A stretch of DNA of 64,000 nt from Pseudomonas iranensis (GCF_014268585.2 NZ_CP077092.1:3410001-3474000), one strand, 5' to 3'. Counted from the first letter of the stretch, positions 24,580 to 32,885 are shown. Made by a program: numbers and translations. Notes: generated by a model from the letters alone, not told the origin.

Positions 24580-26193
24580 TCACTCATCCTTCGGTGCCTG
24601 CGCCGGTGCGGTGAACCACTGCTCCGGCGGCACGCGCTTTTCCTGCTGCGGATCGCCCAGGTAATGCGGCGACATGATCTGCACGCCGTATTCATTGAAC
24701 ACGTCCTGAATATTGGCGTGGAGCATGCTCAGCAACACCGCACGCGGACGTGGCTGACTGGGGATGGCCTGGGCCACCAGTCGATACTCGGGATAGAAGT
24801 CCGACAGCGCGGTCTGGAACACCTGCGCCGGCGGGTCTTCGAGCACGCCCGGCGTGCGTTTGGCCGCCTCCAGCAGCATCGCCTCGACCTGGCGCCATGG
24901 CGTGTCGTAGCCGATGGTCACCACCGTGTCGACCACGTAGCCCGGACCTTGCACGGTGCGCGAGTAGTTCTTGGTCACGGTGCCGGTGATCATCGAGTTG
25001 GGCAGCGTCAGCACTTCTCCGAGGCCGGTGCGAATCCGCGTGGTGAACATGCCCAATTCGGTGACGGTGCCTTCGTACTCGCCGATCCTGACAAACTCGC
25101 CGGGGCGCAAAGTCCGCGTGTAGGTCAGGATCAACCCGGCCGCCGCTTGCCCGACAACACTGGTGGCGCCAAGGGAAATCATCAGGCCGATCAGCACCGA
25201 CAAGCCTTTGAACGCATCGGTCCCGGCGCCGGGCAGATAGGGATAAGCCATCGCCAGCGCAAACAGCCAGACTGCCAGTGCGGTCAGGCGTTGCGTCGGT
25301 TGCAGGGTTTCATGGTTGAGCCAGCTGAACGTCCCCGGCGCGGCCATCCGGCGCAGGATGCGTCGGGTAAATGCGGTCACGCCCCGGGCGATGAAGAAAA
25401 TCGCCAGCGCCACGCCCAGCCCCGGTATCGCATCGACGATGCCCTGCAACAGATAACCGGCCAGTTCCACCAGATAGTTGTTGAGGCTTTCGCCCCACGG
25501 CCGCGTATACGGGAAGCGTGACAGGACAAAGCCCAGCCATTCGTAGGTCAGCAGCAGGATCAGCAACCAACGCAGGAACAACAGACAGCGGCTGACCAAC
25601 GGGTAGAGAAAATTCGAATCGATCAGTTGCACCCGCCCGACCTTCAGCGCCTTGGTGTGCCGATCCATCAGCGCCGGCAGTTTCGCCAACAGCTTGTGGC
25701 GCAGCCATGACAGGCACCACAGCAGCGCCAGATAGATCAGCGTGGCCACCGCCGCCAGCGCCAGCGAACGCACAATCATCTGCACGTTGCGCGCCTCACG
25801 GGTCTCGTTGACCACCTGGCGCAGTTTTTCCGCTGCGCCCTCGGCGGCTTCCTGCACCGAGGAATACGCCAGGCTGTCGACATCCTTGGGCGCAACGATA
25901 AACGCACGGGTATTGCCGATCAGCACCATGTAACTGTTCTGGATCGAATCAGTGCTGATTTTCAGCTCCGGGTCTTCCTCCAGCGCTTCACTGATCACCC
26001 GCTTCGCCCGCTTGACCCGTGAGGCCGGCGCCTCGCCAAGAATGGTTGCGCGAAACAGCATGATGCTGCGGTTGGCCACTTTCAGTTCTACCGCTTCGTC
26101 CGTTGCTGTCGTGGTGTCTTCCAGTGCCTGGCCGAGCCCGGACCACAGTGTTGCAGCCAGCAGCATCGCCAGCACCATCAGCCTGTTACGCAT
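24580..26193 (-). CDS. MscS-type mechanosensitive ion channel with long N-terminal domain
   Basis: The 537-residue protein has a signal peptide (MRNRLMVLAMLLAATLWSGLGQA), a periplasmic region of about 110 residues, and several transmembrane helices. The MscS core follows: SLGATSVVGQAAAGLILTYTRTLRPGEFVRIGEYEGTVTELGMFTTRIRT and LPNSMITG. MscS channels open under membrane tension to release solutes. ATG 26193 has AGGA upstream and follows the AI-2E-family gene by 10 bp, so the two form an operon. The function fits the osmotic theme with proP, but the link is positional. Confidence 0.9.
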   Translation of the reverse strand: MRNRLMVLAMLLAATLWSGLGQALEDTTTATDEAVELKVANRSIMLFRATILGEAPASRVKRAKRVISEALEEDPELKISTDSIQNSYMVLIGNTRAFIVAPKDVDSLAYSSVQEAAEGAAEKLRQVVNETREARNVQMIVRSLALAAVATLIYLALLWCLSWLRHKLLAKLPALMDRHTKALKVGRVQLIDSNFLYPLVSRCLLFLRWLLILLLTYEWLGFVLSRFPYTRPWGESLNNYLVELAGYLLQGIVDAIPGLGVALAIFFIARGVTAFTRRILRRMAAPGTFSWLNHETLQPTQRLTALAVWLFALAMAYPYLPGAGTDAFKGLSVLIGLMISLGATSVVGQAAAGLILTYTRTLRPGEFVRIGEYEGTVTELGMFTTRIRTGLGEVLTLPNSMITGTVTKNYSRTVQGPGYVVDTVVTIGYDTPWRQVEAMLLEAAKRTPGVLEDPPAQVFQTALSDFYPEYRLVAQAIPSQPRPRAVLLSMLHANIQDVFNEYGVQIMSPHYLGDPQQEKRVPPEQWFTAPAQAPKDE

Positions 26194-26203
26194 GCGCCGT
26201 TCC

Positions 26204-27319
26204 TTATGGCTGATTGTTGTGAGAGGTTTCGTCCAGCACTTCGCTGACGTCGGCCGGCTGATAGACCCAGCCGATGAACAATTCATAACCGACCGCCAGG
26301 ATCACCGGCCCGGTGAACAGGCCGATGATGCCGCTGGTGACCATGCCGCCCAGCGCGCCGATCAGCACCACCGGCATCGGCACCGCCACGCCACGGCCGA
26401 GCAGCATCGGCTTGAGCACGTTGTCGGAGAGCCCGGCGATCACCATCCACACGGCGAAGATGATCGTGCCGGGGCCGACGCCATCATGGGCAAAGACAAA
26501 CACCACCACCGGCACGGTAACCAGCAGCACCGGCAGTTGCATGATGCCCAGCAGCAACACCATCAACGCCAGCACACCGGCAGCGGGCACGCCCATGATT
26601 ACCAGTGCCACACCGATCAAGATCATCTGGATAAAAGCGATACCGACCACGCCCTGCGCCACCGCGCGAATGGTCGAGGTGCACAGTTGCGCGATCTGCG
26701 GGCCACGCACCGGGCCGGAAATCCGCGTGGTGATCGCCACCGCTGTGCGATGGCCGCGTTCGCCGTGGGTCATGATCAGTCCGGCGACGATCAGCGCGAC
26801 GACAAACACCACGATGCCTGCGCCGACGCCGGCGGCCTGATGCAACAGCACCCGGCCCCAACTGGTCAGGTGCGGCGCCAGTTCCTTGAACACCCAGCTC
26901 AGGTCCTGCGAAGCGTGCATCCAGATGCCATACAACGGCGCGCCGATCAGCGGCCAGTCGGCGACATTGGCGGGTGGCGGCGGAATCTCGAACTGCCCCG
27001 CTTCCACGGTTTGCATGCCCACCTTCACCGAATCGGCCACGGATGCGCCGAGCAGGCTCAGCGGCACCATCAGGATCACCAGCCCCAGCAATACCAGCAC
27101 AATCGCCGCCCAACCGTAACGGTTGCCGAGTCTGGCGCCGAGCTTCTGGTTCAGCGGGTACAGCGTGACCGCGAGGATCAGCGCCCACAGCATCACATTG
27201 AGAAACGGATGGAAAATGTCGTAGCAGAACAGCACCAGAGTGGCGATCAACCCAGCGCGGATCAGCACGTCGAGCAAGGCTTTGGAACTGTTGAAGGCAA
27301 TCAGTGGCTTATCTTCCAT
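26204..27319 (-). CDS. AI-2E / PerM-family membrane protein
   Basis: The 371-residue protein has eight or so hydrophobic segments in the pattern of the AI-2E exporter family (YdiK/PerM/TqsA). A central periplasmic region (residues about 70-150) is followed by GIAFIQMILIGVALVIMGVPAAGVLALMVLLLGI and GRGVAVPMPVVLIGALGGMVTSGIIGLFTGPVILAVGYEL. Members export small molecules or act as Na+/H+ antiporters. The family name overstates a role in AI-2 transport. The Shine-Dalgarno AGGA precedes ATG 27319. First gene of a two-gene operon with the mechanosensitive channel. Confidence 0.9.
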   Translation of the reverse strand: MEDKPLIAFNSSKALLDVLIRAGLIATLVLFCYDIFHPFLNVMLWALILAVTLYPLNQKLGARLGNRYGWAAIVLVLLGLVILMVPLSLLGASVADSVKVGMQTVEAGQFEIPPPPANVADWPLIGAPLYGIWMHASQDLSWVFKELAPHLTSWGRVLLHQAAGVGAGIVVFVVALIVAGLIMTHGERGHRTAVAITTRISGPVRGPQIAQLCTSTIRAVAQGVVGIAFIQMILIGVALVIMGVPAAGVLALMVLLLGIMQLPVLLVTVPVVVFVFAHDGVGPGTIIFAVWMVIAGLSDNVLKPMLLGRGVAVPMPVVLIGALGGMVTSGIIGLFTGPVILAVGYELFIGWVYQPADVSEVLDETSHNNQP

Positions 27320-27421
27320 GGCAACATTCCTGAGCGGTGCAGCATTCGGGATGCGCTGAGCCTAGAACATGTTGGGCTGGTCTTCCTGTGGGGCGCGGGA
27401 TTATCGGTTTACACAACACAT

Positions 27422-27592
27422 TGTTGGAGCAGCCCTGCTGGCGAAAGCAGTATTTCAGGGCCAAGACCCTTTTGAATCTGCCGGCGCCTTCGCGAGCAGG
27501 CTCGCTCCCACCGGGCTTTGCGTTAATCCTCAATCTCGACCCGCCCACAAATCCAGTGTGGGAGCGAGCCTGCTCGCGAAAGCGCAAGGTCA
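27422..27592. repeat. REP cluster upstream of the amidase gene
   Basis: An inverted pair (27422-27514, left unit decayed) is followed by a single canonical REP (27553-27592). It occupies most of the 444-bp gap between the divergent AI-2E-family and amidase genes. The remainder, 27593-27719, shows no recognisable element. Confidence 0.88.
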
Positions 27593-27719
27593 GGCAGCAC
27601 GGATGCTCAGGCTATCTACCAACAAAACCATCACCCCACCGATTACTCCGCCCGCCGCATGGTGTTAAATAGGCGCCAGTCCCGACCTTGTCGCTTCAAG
27701 CCGTGCCACGAGAACCGCT

Positions 27720-27767
27720 ATGAAAACCCCTGCCCCAAACATCCACGCTCAAGAGGTGACCCGATGA
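27720..27767 (+). CDS. Putative 15-residue leader ORF coupled to the amidase
   Basis: ATG 27720 opens MKTPAPNIHAQEVTR and stops at TGA 27765-27767, overlapping the amidase ATG (27764-27766) as ATGA. The ribosome site of the amidase (AAGAGGTG) lies inside this ORF. Its own ribosome site is weak. A coupled leader peptide is possible but not proven. Confidence 0.3.
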   Translation: MKTPAPNIHAQEVTR

Positions 27768-29467
27768 TCGAAGTCACCGAAGTCTCCATTGCCCAACTGC
27801 GCGCCGCCCTCGAATCCGGCCAGACCACTGCCGTGGAACTGGTGCAAGCCTATCTGGCGCGCATCGATGCCTACGACGGCGCCGACACCTCGACGGCACT
27901 CAACGCCGTCGTCGTGCGCAACCCCGAAGCACTGAACGAAGCCCGCGCCTCCGACGCCCGCCGTGCCAACGGTGAAACCCTCGGTCCGCTTGATGGCATC
28001 CCCTACACCGCCAAAGACAGTTATCTGGTCAAGGGCTTGACCGCCGCTTCCGGCAGTCCGGCGTTCGCCGATCTGATCGCCCATCGCGACGCCTTCACCA
28101 TCGAGCGCCTGCGCGCTGCCGGGGCGATCTGCCTGGGCAAGACCAACATGCCGCCGATGGCCAATGGCGGCATGCAACGCGGCGTCTATGGCCGCGCTGA
28201 AAGCCCGTACAACGCCGCTTACCTCACCGCACCGTTCGCCTCCGGCTCGTCCAACGGCGCCGGCACCGCGACCGCTGCGAGTTTCGCTGCGTTCGGTCTG
28301 GCCGAGGAAACGTGGTCGAGCGGTCGCGGCCCTGCGTCGAACAACGGCCTGTGCGCCTACACCCCGTCGCGCGGCGTAATTTCGGTGCGCGGCAACTGGC
28401 CGTTGACCCCGACCATGGACGTCGTCGTGCCGTTCGCGCGGACCATGGCCGACCTGCTCGAAGTGCTCGACGTGGTCGTCGCCGAAGATACCGACACCCG
28501 TGGCGACCTGTGGCGCTTGCAGCCGTGGGTGGCGATCCCGCGTGTCAGCGAAGTGCGCCCGGCTGCGTACAGCGAACTGGCTGCCGACGCCAAAGCCCTG
28601 GCCGGCAAACGCTTCGCCATCCCGCGCATGTACATCAATGCCGACCCGGACGCCGGCACCAGCGAAGCCCCCGGCATTGGCGGCCCGACCGGTCAGCGCA
28701 TCAATACCCGCGCGTCCGTGATCGATTTGTGGAAACAGGCGCGTCAGGCCTTGGAAGCCGCTGGCGCCGAAGTCATCGAAACCGACTTCCCGCTGGTCTC
28801 CAACTGCGAAGGCGACCGCCCTGGCGCGCCAACCGTATTCACCCGTGGGCTGGTGTCGAAAGAGTTTCTCCATCATGAACTGTGGGATCTGACAGCCTGG
28901 GCGTTCGACGACTTCCTGCAAGCCAACGGCGATCCGAAGCTTAATCGTCTGGTTGACGTCGACGGGCCGAAGATCTTCCCACACGACCCGGGCACGCTGC
29001 CTAACCGAGAAGGCGATCTGGCCGCCGGCATGGACGAATACGTGCGCATGGCCGAACGCGGCATCACGCCGTGGAATGAAATCCCAACCGTGCCTGATGG
29101 CTTGCGTGGCCTGGAGCAGACCCGACGCATCGACCTTGAAGACTGGATGGACAGCCTCGGCCTCGACGCCGTGCTGTTCCCCACCGTCGCCGACGTCGGC
29201 CCGGCGGATGCCGATGTCAATCCAGCTTCGGCCGACATCGCCTGGAGCAACGGCGTCTGGGTGGCCAACGGCAACCTCGCGATCCGCCACCTCGGCGTGC
29301 CGACCGTCACCGTGCCCATGGGCGTGATGCCCGACATCGGCATGCCCGTCGGCCTGACCTTCGCCGGCCGCGCGTACGACGACTCGAACCTGCTGCGCTT
29401 CGCCGCCGCCTTCGAATCCACCGGCAGCAAACGCCAGATCCCACCGCGTACACCGCCGCTGGCTTAA
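27764..29467 (+). CDS. Amidase (amidase-signature family)
   Basis: The 567-residue hydrolase has the Ser-cisSer-Lys triad region of amidase-signature enzymes. The Lys is in PLDGIPYTAKDSY, the serine-rich loop is ASGSSNGAGTATAASFAAFGLA, and the nucleophile region is EETWSSGRGPASNNGL. The canonical GTDTGGSIRxPA is altered here to EETWSSGRGPA, so substrate preference may be atypical. The C-terminal GVPTVTVPMGVMPDIGMPVGLTF is family-typical. No signal peptide. ATG 27764 follows AAGAGGTG with a 6-nt spacer; the open frame upstream to 27659 is not protein-like. Substrate unknown. Confidence 0.88.
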   Translation: MIEVTEVSIAQLRAALESGQTTAVELVQAYLARIDAYDGADTSTALNAVVVRNPEALNEARASDARRANGETLGPLDGIPYTAKDSYLVKGLTAASGSPAFADLIAHRDAFTIERLRAAGAICLGKTNMPPMANGGMQRGVYGRAESPYNAAYLTAPFASGSSNGAGTATAASFAAFGLAEETWSSGRGPASNNGLCAYTPSRGVISVRGNWPLTPTMDVVVPFARTMADLLEVLDVVVAEDTDTRGDLWRLQPWVAIPRVSEVRPAAYSELAADAKALAGKRFAIPRMYINADPDAGTSEAPGIGGPTGQRINTRASVIDLWKQARQALEAAGAEVIETDFPLVSNCEGDRPGAPTVFTRGLVSKEFLHHELWDLTAWAFDDFLQANGDPKLNRLVDVDGPKIFPHDPGTLPNREGDLAAGMDEYVRMAERGITPWNEIPTVPDGLRGLEQTRRIDLEDWMDSLGLDAVLFPTVADVGPADADVNPASADIAWSNGVWVANGNLAIRHLGVPTVTVPMGVMPDIGMPVGLTFAGRAYDDSNLLRFAAAFESTGSKRQIPPRTPPLA

Positions 29468-29490
29468 TGCACTGTGTCAGCTCCCACAAA

Positions 29491-29570
29491 CCCTGTGGGA
29501 GCTGGCTTGCCAGCGATGGCGGCCTGACAGCCGCCACAGTTCTACCTGACTGTTCCGCTCCCACAGGGTT
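29491..29570. repeat. REP pair of the GAGCTGGCTTGCCAGCG subtype
   Basis: A left unit TGTGGGAGCTGGCTTGCCAG is followed by a decayed inverse unit ending CCGCTCCCACAGGG. It fills the gap between the amidase and the porin gene. This is the second REP subtype in the window. Confidence 0.85.
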
Positions 29571-29665
29571 TGGTGTGAGGGCTGCCAACTCAGCACACCG
29601 GCCCAATCCTTTCCAGGCCAATCCGCCGATCATCAGCGCCATCCTGATTACCACCGGCCCTGACC

Positions 29666-30961
29666 ATGATCAACCGCGCCCCCTCCCGCCTCACCCTGCT
29701 TGCCATGCTCTGCGGTCTGACCGGCACCGCCCATGCCAGCGGCTTTTTCGCCGACGCCAAAAGCGATGTCCTGCTACGCAACTTCTACCTCAGCAACGAC
29801 TACCGCTCGCCCACGCCCACCGGGAAAAACTACAAACAGGAATGGGCACAAGGCTTTATCGGCAACTTCTCATCCGGTTTCACCGAGGGCACAGTCGGTT
29901 TCGGCATCGACGCCCACGCCTTCGCCGGCCTGAAACTCGATGGCGGCAAGGGCCACTCCGGCACAGGCTTGCTGCCGGTCAACAGCGATGGCCGTAGCGA
30001 AAACAACTATTCCAGCGCTGGCGGTGCGTTCAAGCTCAAGGTCTCGCGTACCACTCTGGCCTTCGGCGAAATGACTGTAGAAACCCCAGTCTTCGACACC
30101 TCCGACAAACGTCTGCAACCGGAATACGCCACAGGCTTTTTGCTCAACAGCGCCGAGTTCGACAACGTCAATCTGGTCGCCGGGCATTTCACTGCATTCA
30201 AGAACCAGGACAGCTCTTCCGGCCAAGGCGATTTCTACGGCTACGGCGCCAACACCGAAGCGGGTGGCATCAGCTTCGTCGGTGCCGACCTGTTCAGCTC
30301 CAGCCCGATCGGCGGCGCACTCTACGCCTCGGAACTGAGCGACACCTGGCACCAGTATTACGGCAATCTGCACTTCAAACAGTCCGGCGTGCTGCTCGAC
30401 GCCAACCTCTACCACACCCGCGACACCGGCCGCGCACTGGCCGGCGAGATCGACAACAGCGCCTTCAGCCTCTCCGGTAAATACAGCTTCGGCGCGCACA
30501 CGGTGATGCTCGGCTGGCAACGCATCAATGGCGACACGCCGTTCGATTTCGTCGGCGGCGACTCGATCTACCTCGCCAACTCGATCAAATACGCCGACTT
30601 CAACGGCGCCAACGAACGCTCCTGGCAAGCCCGCTACGACCTCGACCTCGGCGCCTTCGGCATCCCCGGCCTGAACTTCATGACCCGCTACGTCAGCGGC
30701 AGCCACATCGACGGCACCCACGCGCCGAAGGGCGGCGCCTACAACCCGTTCGACGCCGACAGCGGCGACTATCAACCGCAACAAGGCAGCGGCGGCAAGC
30801 ACTGGGAACGCGATATCGACCTGAAATATGTCGTGCAGACCGGCACCGCGAAGGATCTGTCGGTGCAGCTGTCGCACGTCACCCACCGCGCCAACGAAGC
30901 GCAGGCTGGCGATGATATTGACCGGATTTACGTGGTCATCCAGTACCCGCTGGGTTTCTGA
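29666..30961 (+). CDS. OprD-family outer-membrane porin
   Basis: The 431-residue protein has a signal peptide ending near GTAHASGFF. OprD-type landmarks are SDVLLRNFYLSNDY, EWAQGFIGNFSSGFTEGTVGFGIDAHAFAGLKLDGG, the SRTTLAFGEM segment and a C-terminus VVIQYPLGF ending in Phe. OprD-type porins admit small carboxylates, amino acids or peptides through an arginine ladder. The specific substrate is not assignable. It lies downstream of the amidase, so one product of that enzyme's substrates could be imported by this channel, but this is only positional. Confidence 0.92.
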   Translation: MINRAPSRLTLLAMLCGLTGTAHASGFFADAKSDVLLRNFYLSNDYRSPTPTGKNYKQEWAQGFIGNFSSGFTEGTVGFGIDAHAFAGLKLDGGKGHSGTGLLPVNSDGRSENNYSSAGGAFKLKVSRTTLAFGEMTVETPVFDTSDKRLQPEYATGFLLNSAEFDNVNLVAGHFTAFKNQDSSSGQGDFYGYGANTEAGGISFVGADLFSSSPIGGALYASELSDTWHQYYGNLHFKQSGVLLDANLYHTRDTGRALAGEIDNSAFSLSGKYSFGAHTVMLGWQRINGDTPFDFVGGDSIYLANSIKYADFNGANERSWQARYDLDLGAFGIPGLNFMTRYVSGSHIDGTHAPKGGAYNPFDADSGDYQPQQGSGGKHWERDIDLKYVVQTGTAKDLSVQLSHVTHRANEAQAGDDIDRIYVVIQYPLGF

Positions 30962-31031
30962 ACCACCCACGCCAACAAAGATGCACTCCCACATGGGTTT
31001 CTTGGCCCGAAACACTTTGGTTCGGCAGATA

Positions 31032-31130
31032 ACCCTGTGGGAGCTGGCTTGCCAGCGATAGCGCCGGGTCAGCCAACGCAGATTGTGGATGTGCCGACCT
31101 TATCGCTGGCAAGCCAGCTCCCACAGGGAT
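31032..31130. repeat. REP pair, GAGCTGGCTTGCCAGCG subtype
   Basis: A complete inverted pair: CTGTGGGAGCTGGCTTGCCA at the left and TGGCAAGCCAGCTCCCACAG at the right, with a 50-bp spacer that includes GTGGATGTGCCGACC. The same spacer motif appears in the large array at 40350-41560. Confidence 0.9.
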
Positions 31131-31183
31131 TCGGGGCAATCTCCACAACAAACCATTACCGTCCGTCGCAAACCTGCCCAGAC

Positions 31184-31199
31184 CTGTCAGGTTTGACAG
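31184..31199. promoter_or_regulatory. lux-box-like palindrome in the conserved leader of the 140-residue gene
   Basis: CTGTCAGGTTTGACAG is a perfect 6-4-6 inverted repeat fitting the CT-N12-AG frame of LuxR-type boxes. About 115 bp from here to the start codon align with the leader of the 829-residue gene: shared GTCGCAAA before the palindrome, CAGTAGCCA after it, a later GGTGTCTGAT / GGTATCTGAT, and GGTGTTCC before ATG. That indicates one ancestral promoter region. Confidence 0.6.
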
Positions 31200-31278
31200 T
31201 AGCCAGACTCCCACAACCGGTGTCTGATCTTCCTTACCCGGCCAGCCCTCACTGGCCATCCAACCAGGAAGGTGTTCC

Positions 31279-31701
31279 ATGCCCAGTAAAATCGCACCAT
31301 CGCAGCATTACCCCGGCAAAATCGAAGGCGCAATCGACGTCACCCCTAAAGACCCGTTGTGGTCGCCGAGCGCACCGGCGACGCAAAAGGTTTTACCAAG
31401 CCATTTCAAAAAGGTGACCAACGCAGACGGTATCGAGGTAATCGCCATCATTTATTGCGTCGATCCCCCCATCGGGCAAGACAGCGACGATTACGTTCAA
31501 GTCGCCTTGATAATCGATGGCAAGGAAATAGACTCCACCAAAATCACCAAGGCTAACCGCAACAAGCAGTTCCTGTTTTACATCTCGCAGAACCTGCTGG
31601 AGATAAACACCGAGTACGAAATCAGCTATGAACTGCACCGCGACCTAGGAGAGACCGAGCAGCCCACAATGGCGCTCAGACTGGTATACGACAGCGTCTA
31701 G
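31279..31701 (+). CDS. Small Ig-like single-domain protein of unknown function
   Basis: 140 residues, no signal peptide or transmembrane helix. The region 68-138 (VALIIDGKEID...FLFYISQNLLEINTEYEISYELH...LRLVYDS) has the strand pattern of the Ig-like units that repeat in the 829-residue protein downstream. It matches that protein's first unit at several positions (V-L-I-G, F...Q, Y-L, E-E). It looks like a one-domain relative of the large protein. ATG 31279 is preceded by CAGGAAGGTGTTCC, nearly identical to the large gene's ribosome site. Function not assignable. Confidence 0.7.
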   Translation: MPSKIAPSQHYPGKIEGAIDVTPKDPLWSPSAPATQKVLPSHFKKVTNADGIEVIAIIYCVDPPIGQDSDDYVQVALIIDGKEIDSTKITKANRNKQFLFYISQNLLEINTEYEISYELHRDLGETEQPTMALRLVYDSV

Positions 31702-31713
31702 CCAGTCGTGCCC

Positions 31714-31745
31714 CCTGTGGGAGCGAGCCTGCTCGCGAAAGCATT
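31714..31745. repeat. Single REP unit
   Basis: CTGTGGGAGCGAGCCTGCTC followed by GCGAAAGC, 13 bp after the stop of the small Ig-like gene. It has no inverse partner nearby. Confidence 0.85.
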
Positions 31746-31838
31746 GATCCGGGCAACGAAATTCAGTCTGCCGGATCGCCATCCCAAGCAGGCAAACACC
31801 TACAGGAAATCTCGGCAAACTCGGCTAAACCGCAGCGG

Positions 31839-31867
31839 TTGACTGCCTTGTCCTCACTCCCTATCCT
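31839..31867 (+). promoter_or_regulatory. Sigma-70 promoter of the first C4-type locus
   Basis: TTGACT (31839-31844), a 17-nt spacer and TATCCT (31862-31867) place the transcript start near 31874. That is just before the 5' hairpin and the first target copy, so the antisense RNA and the coding region lie on one transcript. Confidence 0.6.
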
Positions 31868-31875
31868 CGCGCCCT

Positions 31876-31920
31876 GTCACGACACATTCGTGACCGGGTT
31901 TGACGGCCTGACATTCCAAG
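31876..31920 (+). promoter_or_regulatory. 5' hairpin and upstream target copy (a1/b1) of the first C4-type locus
   Basis: A perfect 7-bp inverted repeat GTCACGA-N5-TCGTGAC (31876-31894) sits at the expected RNA 5' end and could also be an operator. It is followed by TTGACGG (31900-31906, a1) and TCCAAG (31915-31920, b1). These are complementary to segments a' (32027-32035) and b' (32016-32021) of the downstream structured RNA. The order a1-b1 is antiparallel to b'-a', as required for one continuous antisense interaction. Confidence 0.65.
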
Positions 31921-31976
31921 ACGCACATTGCTTTCCAACGTGCGCGCGCACTCCTGTGTCACGCGCGCTGCTCAAT

Positions 31977-32052
31977 GGTGACTGTGTGTGGGGCATCTTC
32001 GGATGCGCCGGGTACCTTGGACCGGTCCGTCAACCTGCACACAGTTGCCACC
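31977..32052 (+). ncRNA. C4-type antisense RNA element, locus 1
   Basis: The outer stem pairs 31981-31988 with 32038-32045 (8 bp), extended by GGTG/CACC (31977-31980 with 32049-32052) across a 3-nt bulge. Inside are a GCATC-TTCG-GATGC hairpin (31993-32006) and a CCGG...CCGG hairpin (32008-32025) whose loop holds CCTTGG (b'). CCGTCAACC (32027-32035, a') follows. The layout and the GCGCCGG...CCTTG...CCGGT...CAACC landmarks match the C4 antisense RNA of P1/P7-like phages as I know it. Here a' and b' can pair with copies up- and downstream, the latter at the ribosome site of the DUF3077-like gene. I infer translational repression or transcription termination. Assignment rests on structure and on covariation with the second locus. 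Confidence 0.7.
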
Positions 32053-32058
32053 CATTCG

Positions 32059-32096
32059 ATTGACGGCGATCTGGTGGCGGCTCTCGATGACCAAGG
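32059..32096 (+). promoter_or_regulatory. Downstream target copy (a2/b2) covering the ribosome site
   Basis: TTGACGG (32060-32066, a2) and CCAAGG (32091-32096, b2) are complementary to a' and b' of the structured RNA. b2 includes the first part of the AAGGAG Shine-Dalgarno of the gene starting at 32107. Pairing would therefore block initiation. Confidence 0.65.
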
Positions 32097-32106
32097 AGCT
32101 ACACCG

Positions 32107-32382
32107 ATGACCGATCCAACCACAAAGTCCAATTCCCGCGACCACATCGCTCACCACCCTTTCACCGTCCGACCCGACATCCCGCTCCTCGACGCCCTCG
32201 AACACGCGGCCGTGTACCTCAACTGCGCCGAATCCCTCGCCCACCAGGCCCCCTCCGCCATCCGCCCGGAACACAGCAGCTCACTGCGCTGGGCCAGCCA
32301 GCAAATGCTCGCCAACGCCCGCGCGCTGATCCATGCAGCCATCGCCGGTCAGCACTCCGCTAATGCCAGGGGTGACGCATGA
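32107..32382 (+). CDS. DUF3077-like small helical protein
   Basis: 91 residues, with no signal peptide or membrane segment. The core FTVRPDIPLLDALEHAAVYLNCAESLAHQA ... SLRWASQQMLANARALIHA reads as two amphipathic helices, in the pattern I associate with the Pseudomonas-specific DUF3077 family. ATG 32107 has AAGGAG 8 nt upstream, inside the C4-type target; the frame is open upstream to 31975, but that part is the structured leader. Its stop overlaps the next start (ATGA). The function is unknown. Control by an antisense RNA suggests a product that is harmful or needed only briefly. Confidence 0.75.
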   Translation: MTDPTTKSNSRDHIAHHPFTVRPDIPLLDALEHAAVYLNCAESLAHQAPSAIRPEHSSSLRWASQQMLANARALIHAAIAGQHSANARGDA

Positions 32383-32645
32383 ATTCACACATTTCCATGA
32401 CCCACAACGAACACAGCATCCCCGTCATGCTGGTCTCCACCGAAGCCCCACTGGACGTCCTGCACAGCAGCGCCGCCAGCCGCTTCCTCGCCGTCACACA
32501 AATGATGGAAAGCCTCGCCAGCCTGGACATCGCCTCAGCCAAAGGCGCCGACGTACAACAACTGGCCCACGCCGCCGCGATGCTGCTGCGCGATGGTTGT
32601 GACGTGATGGATGTGCTCGGACGGCAGATTCGTTTGCGGGTCTGA
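32379..32645 (+). CDS. Second small helical protein (DUF3077-like)
   Basis: 88 residues, co-translated with the preceding gene by ATGA overlap. Its core (EAPLDVLHSSAASRFLAVTQMMESLASLD ... VQQLAHAAAMLLRDGCDVMDVL) has the same two-helix layout as the upstream protein: PL at the start, a small-residue-rich first helix, a polar turn, then a helix rich in Ala and Leu. The pair are probably divergent duplicates and could form a heterodimer. No function is assignable. Confidence 0.7.
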   Translation: MNSHISMTHNEHSIPVMLVSTEAPLDVLHSSAASRFLAVTQMMESLASLDIASAKGADVQQLAHAAAMLLRDGCDVMDVLGRQIRLRV

Positions 32646-32657
32646 GGCGCACAAGAT

Positions 32658-32725
32658 CAAAAGATCGCAGCCTTCGGCAGCTCCTACACCGATTTGTAGG
32701 AGCTGCCGAAGGCTGCGATCTTTTG
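32658..32725. terminator. Perfect 31-bp inverted repeat after the DUF3077-like pair
   Basis: Arms 32658-32688 and 32695-32725 are exact complements around a 6-nt loop, starting CAAAAGATCGCAGCC and ending GATCTTTTG. It is a long bidirectional hairpin that would act as a terminator in either direction. It belongs to a repeat family with a decayed relative at 36759-36824. Confidence 0.75.
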
Positions 32726-32752
32726 GTTTGAGTTGCCAGAAAAAACACAACA

Positions 32753-32841
32753 CTTGTGGGAGCGAGCCTGCTCGCGAAAGCGGTGGGTCAGTCACCGAGA
32801 TGTCGACTTGATTGCAGTCGCGAGCAGCTCTCCGCTGGAGT
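32753..32841. repeat. REP pair with decayed right half
   Basis: Left unit TTGTGGGAGCGAGCCTGCTC is canonical. The right unit (GTCGCGAGCAGCTCTCCGCT) has lost the palindrome. The spacer GGTGGGTCAGTCACCGAGATGTCGACT recurs at 36626-36651. Confidence 0.8.
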
Positions 32842-32885
32842 TGTCACCCACTGCGCCCTACCGTTCGTCGCAAAACCACCTTCAA

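Noticed and set aside
31279..31701. 140-residue gene as a truncated pseudogene of the 829-residue gene
   Set aside because: It has its own intact leader, ribosome site, complete domain and stop, and is divergent in sequence rather than a decayed copy.
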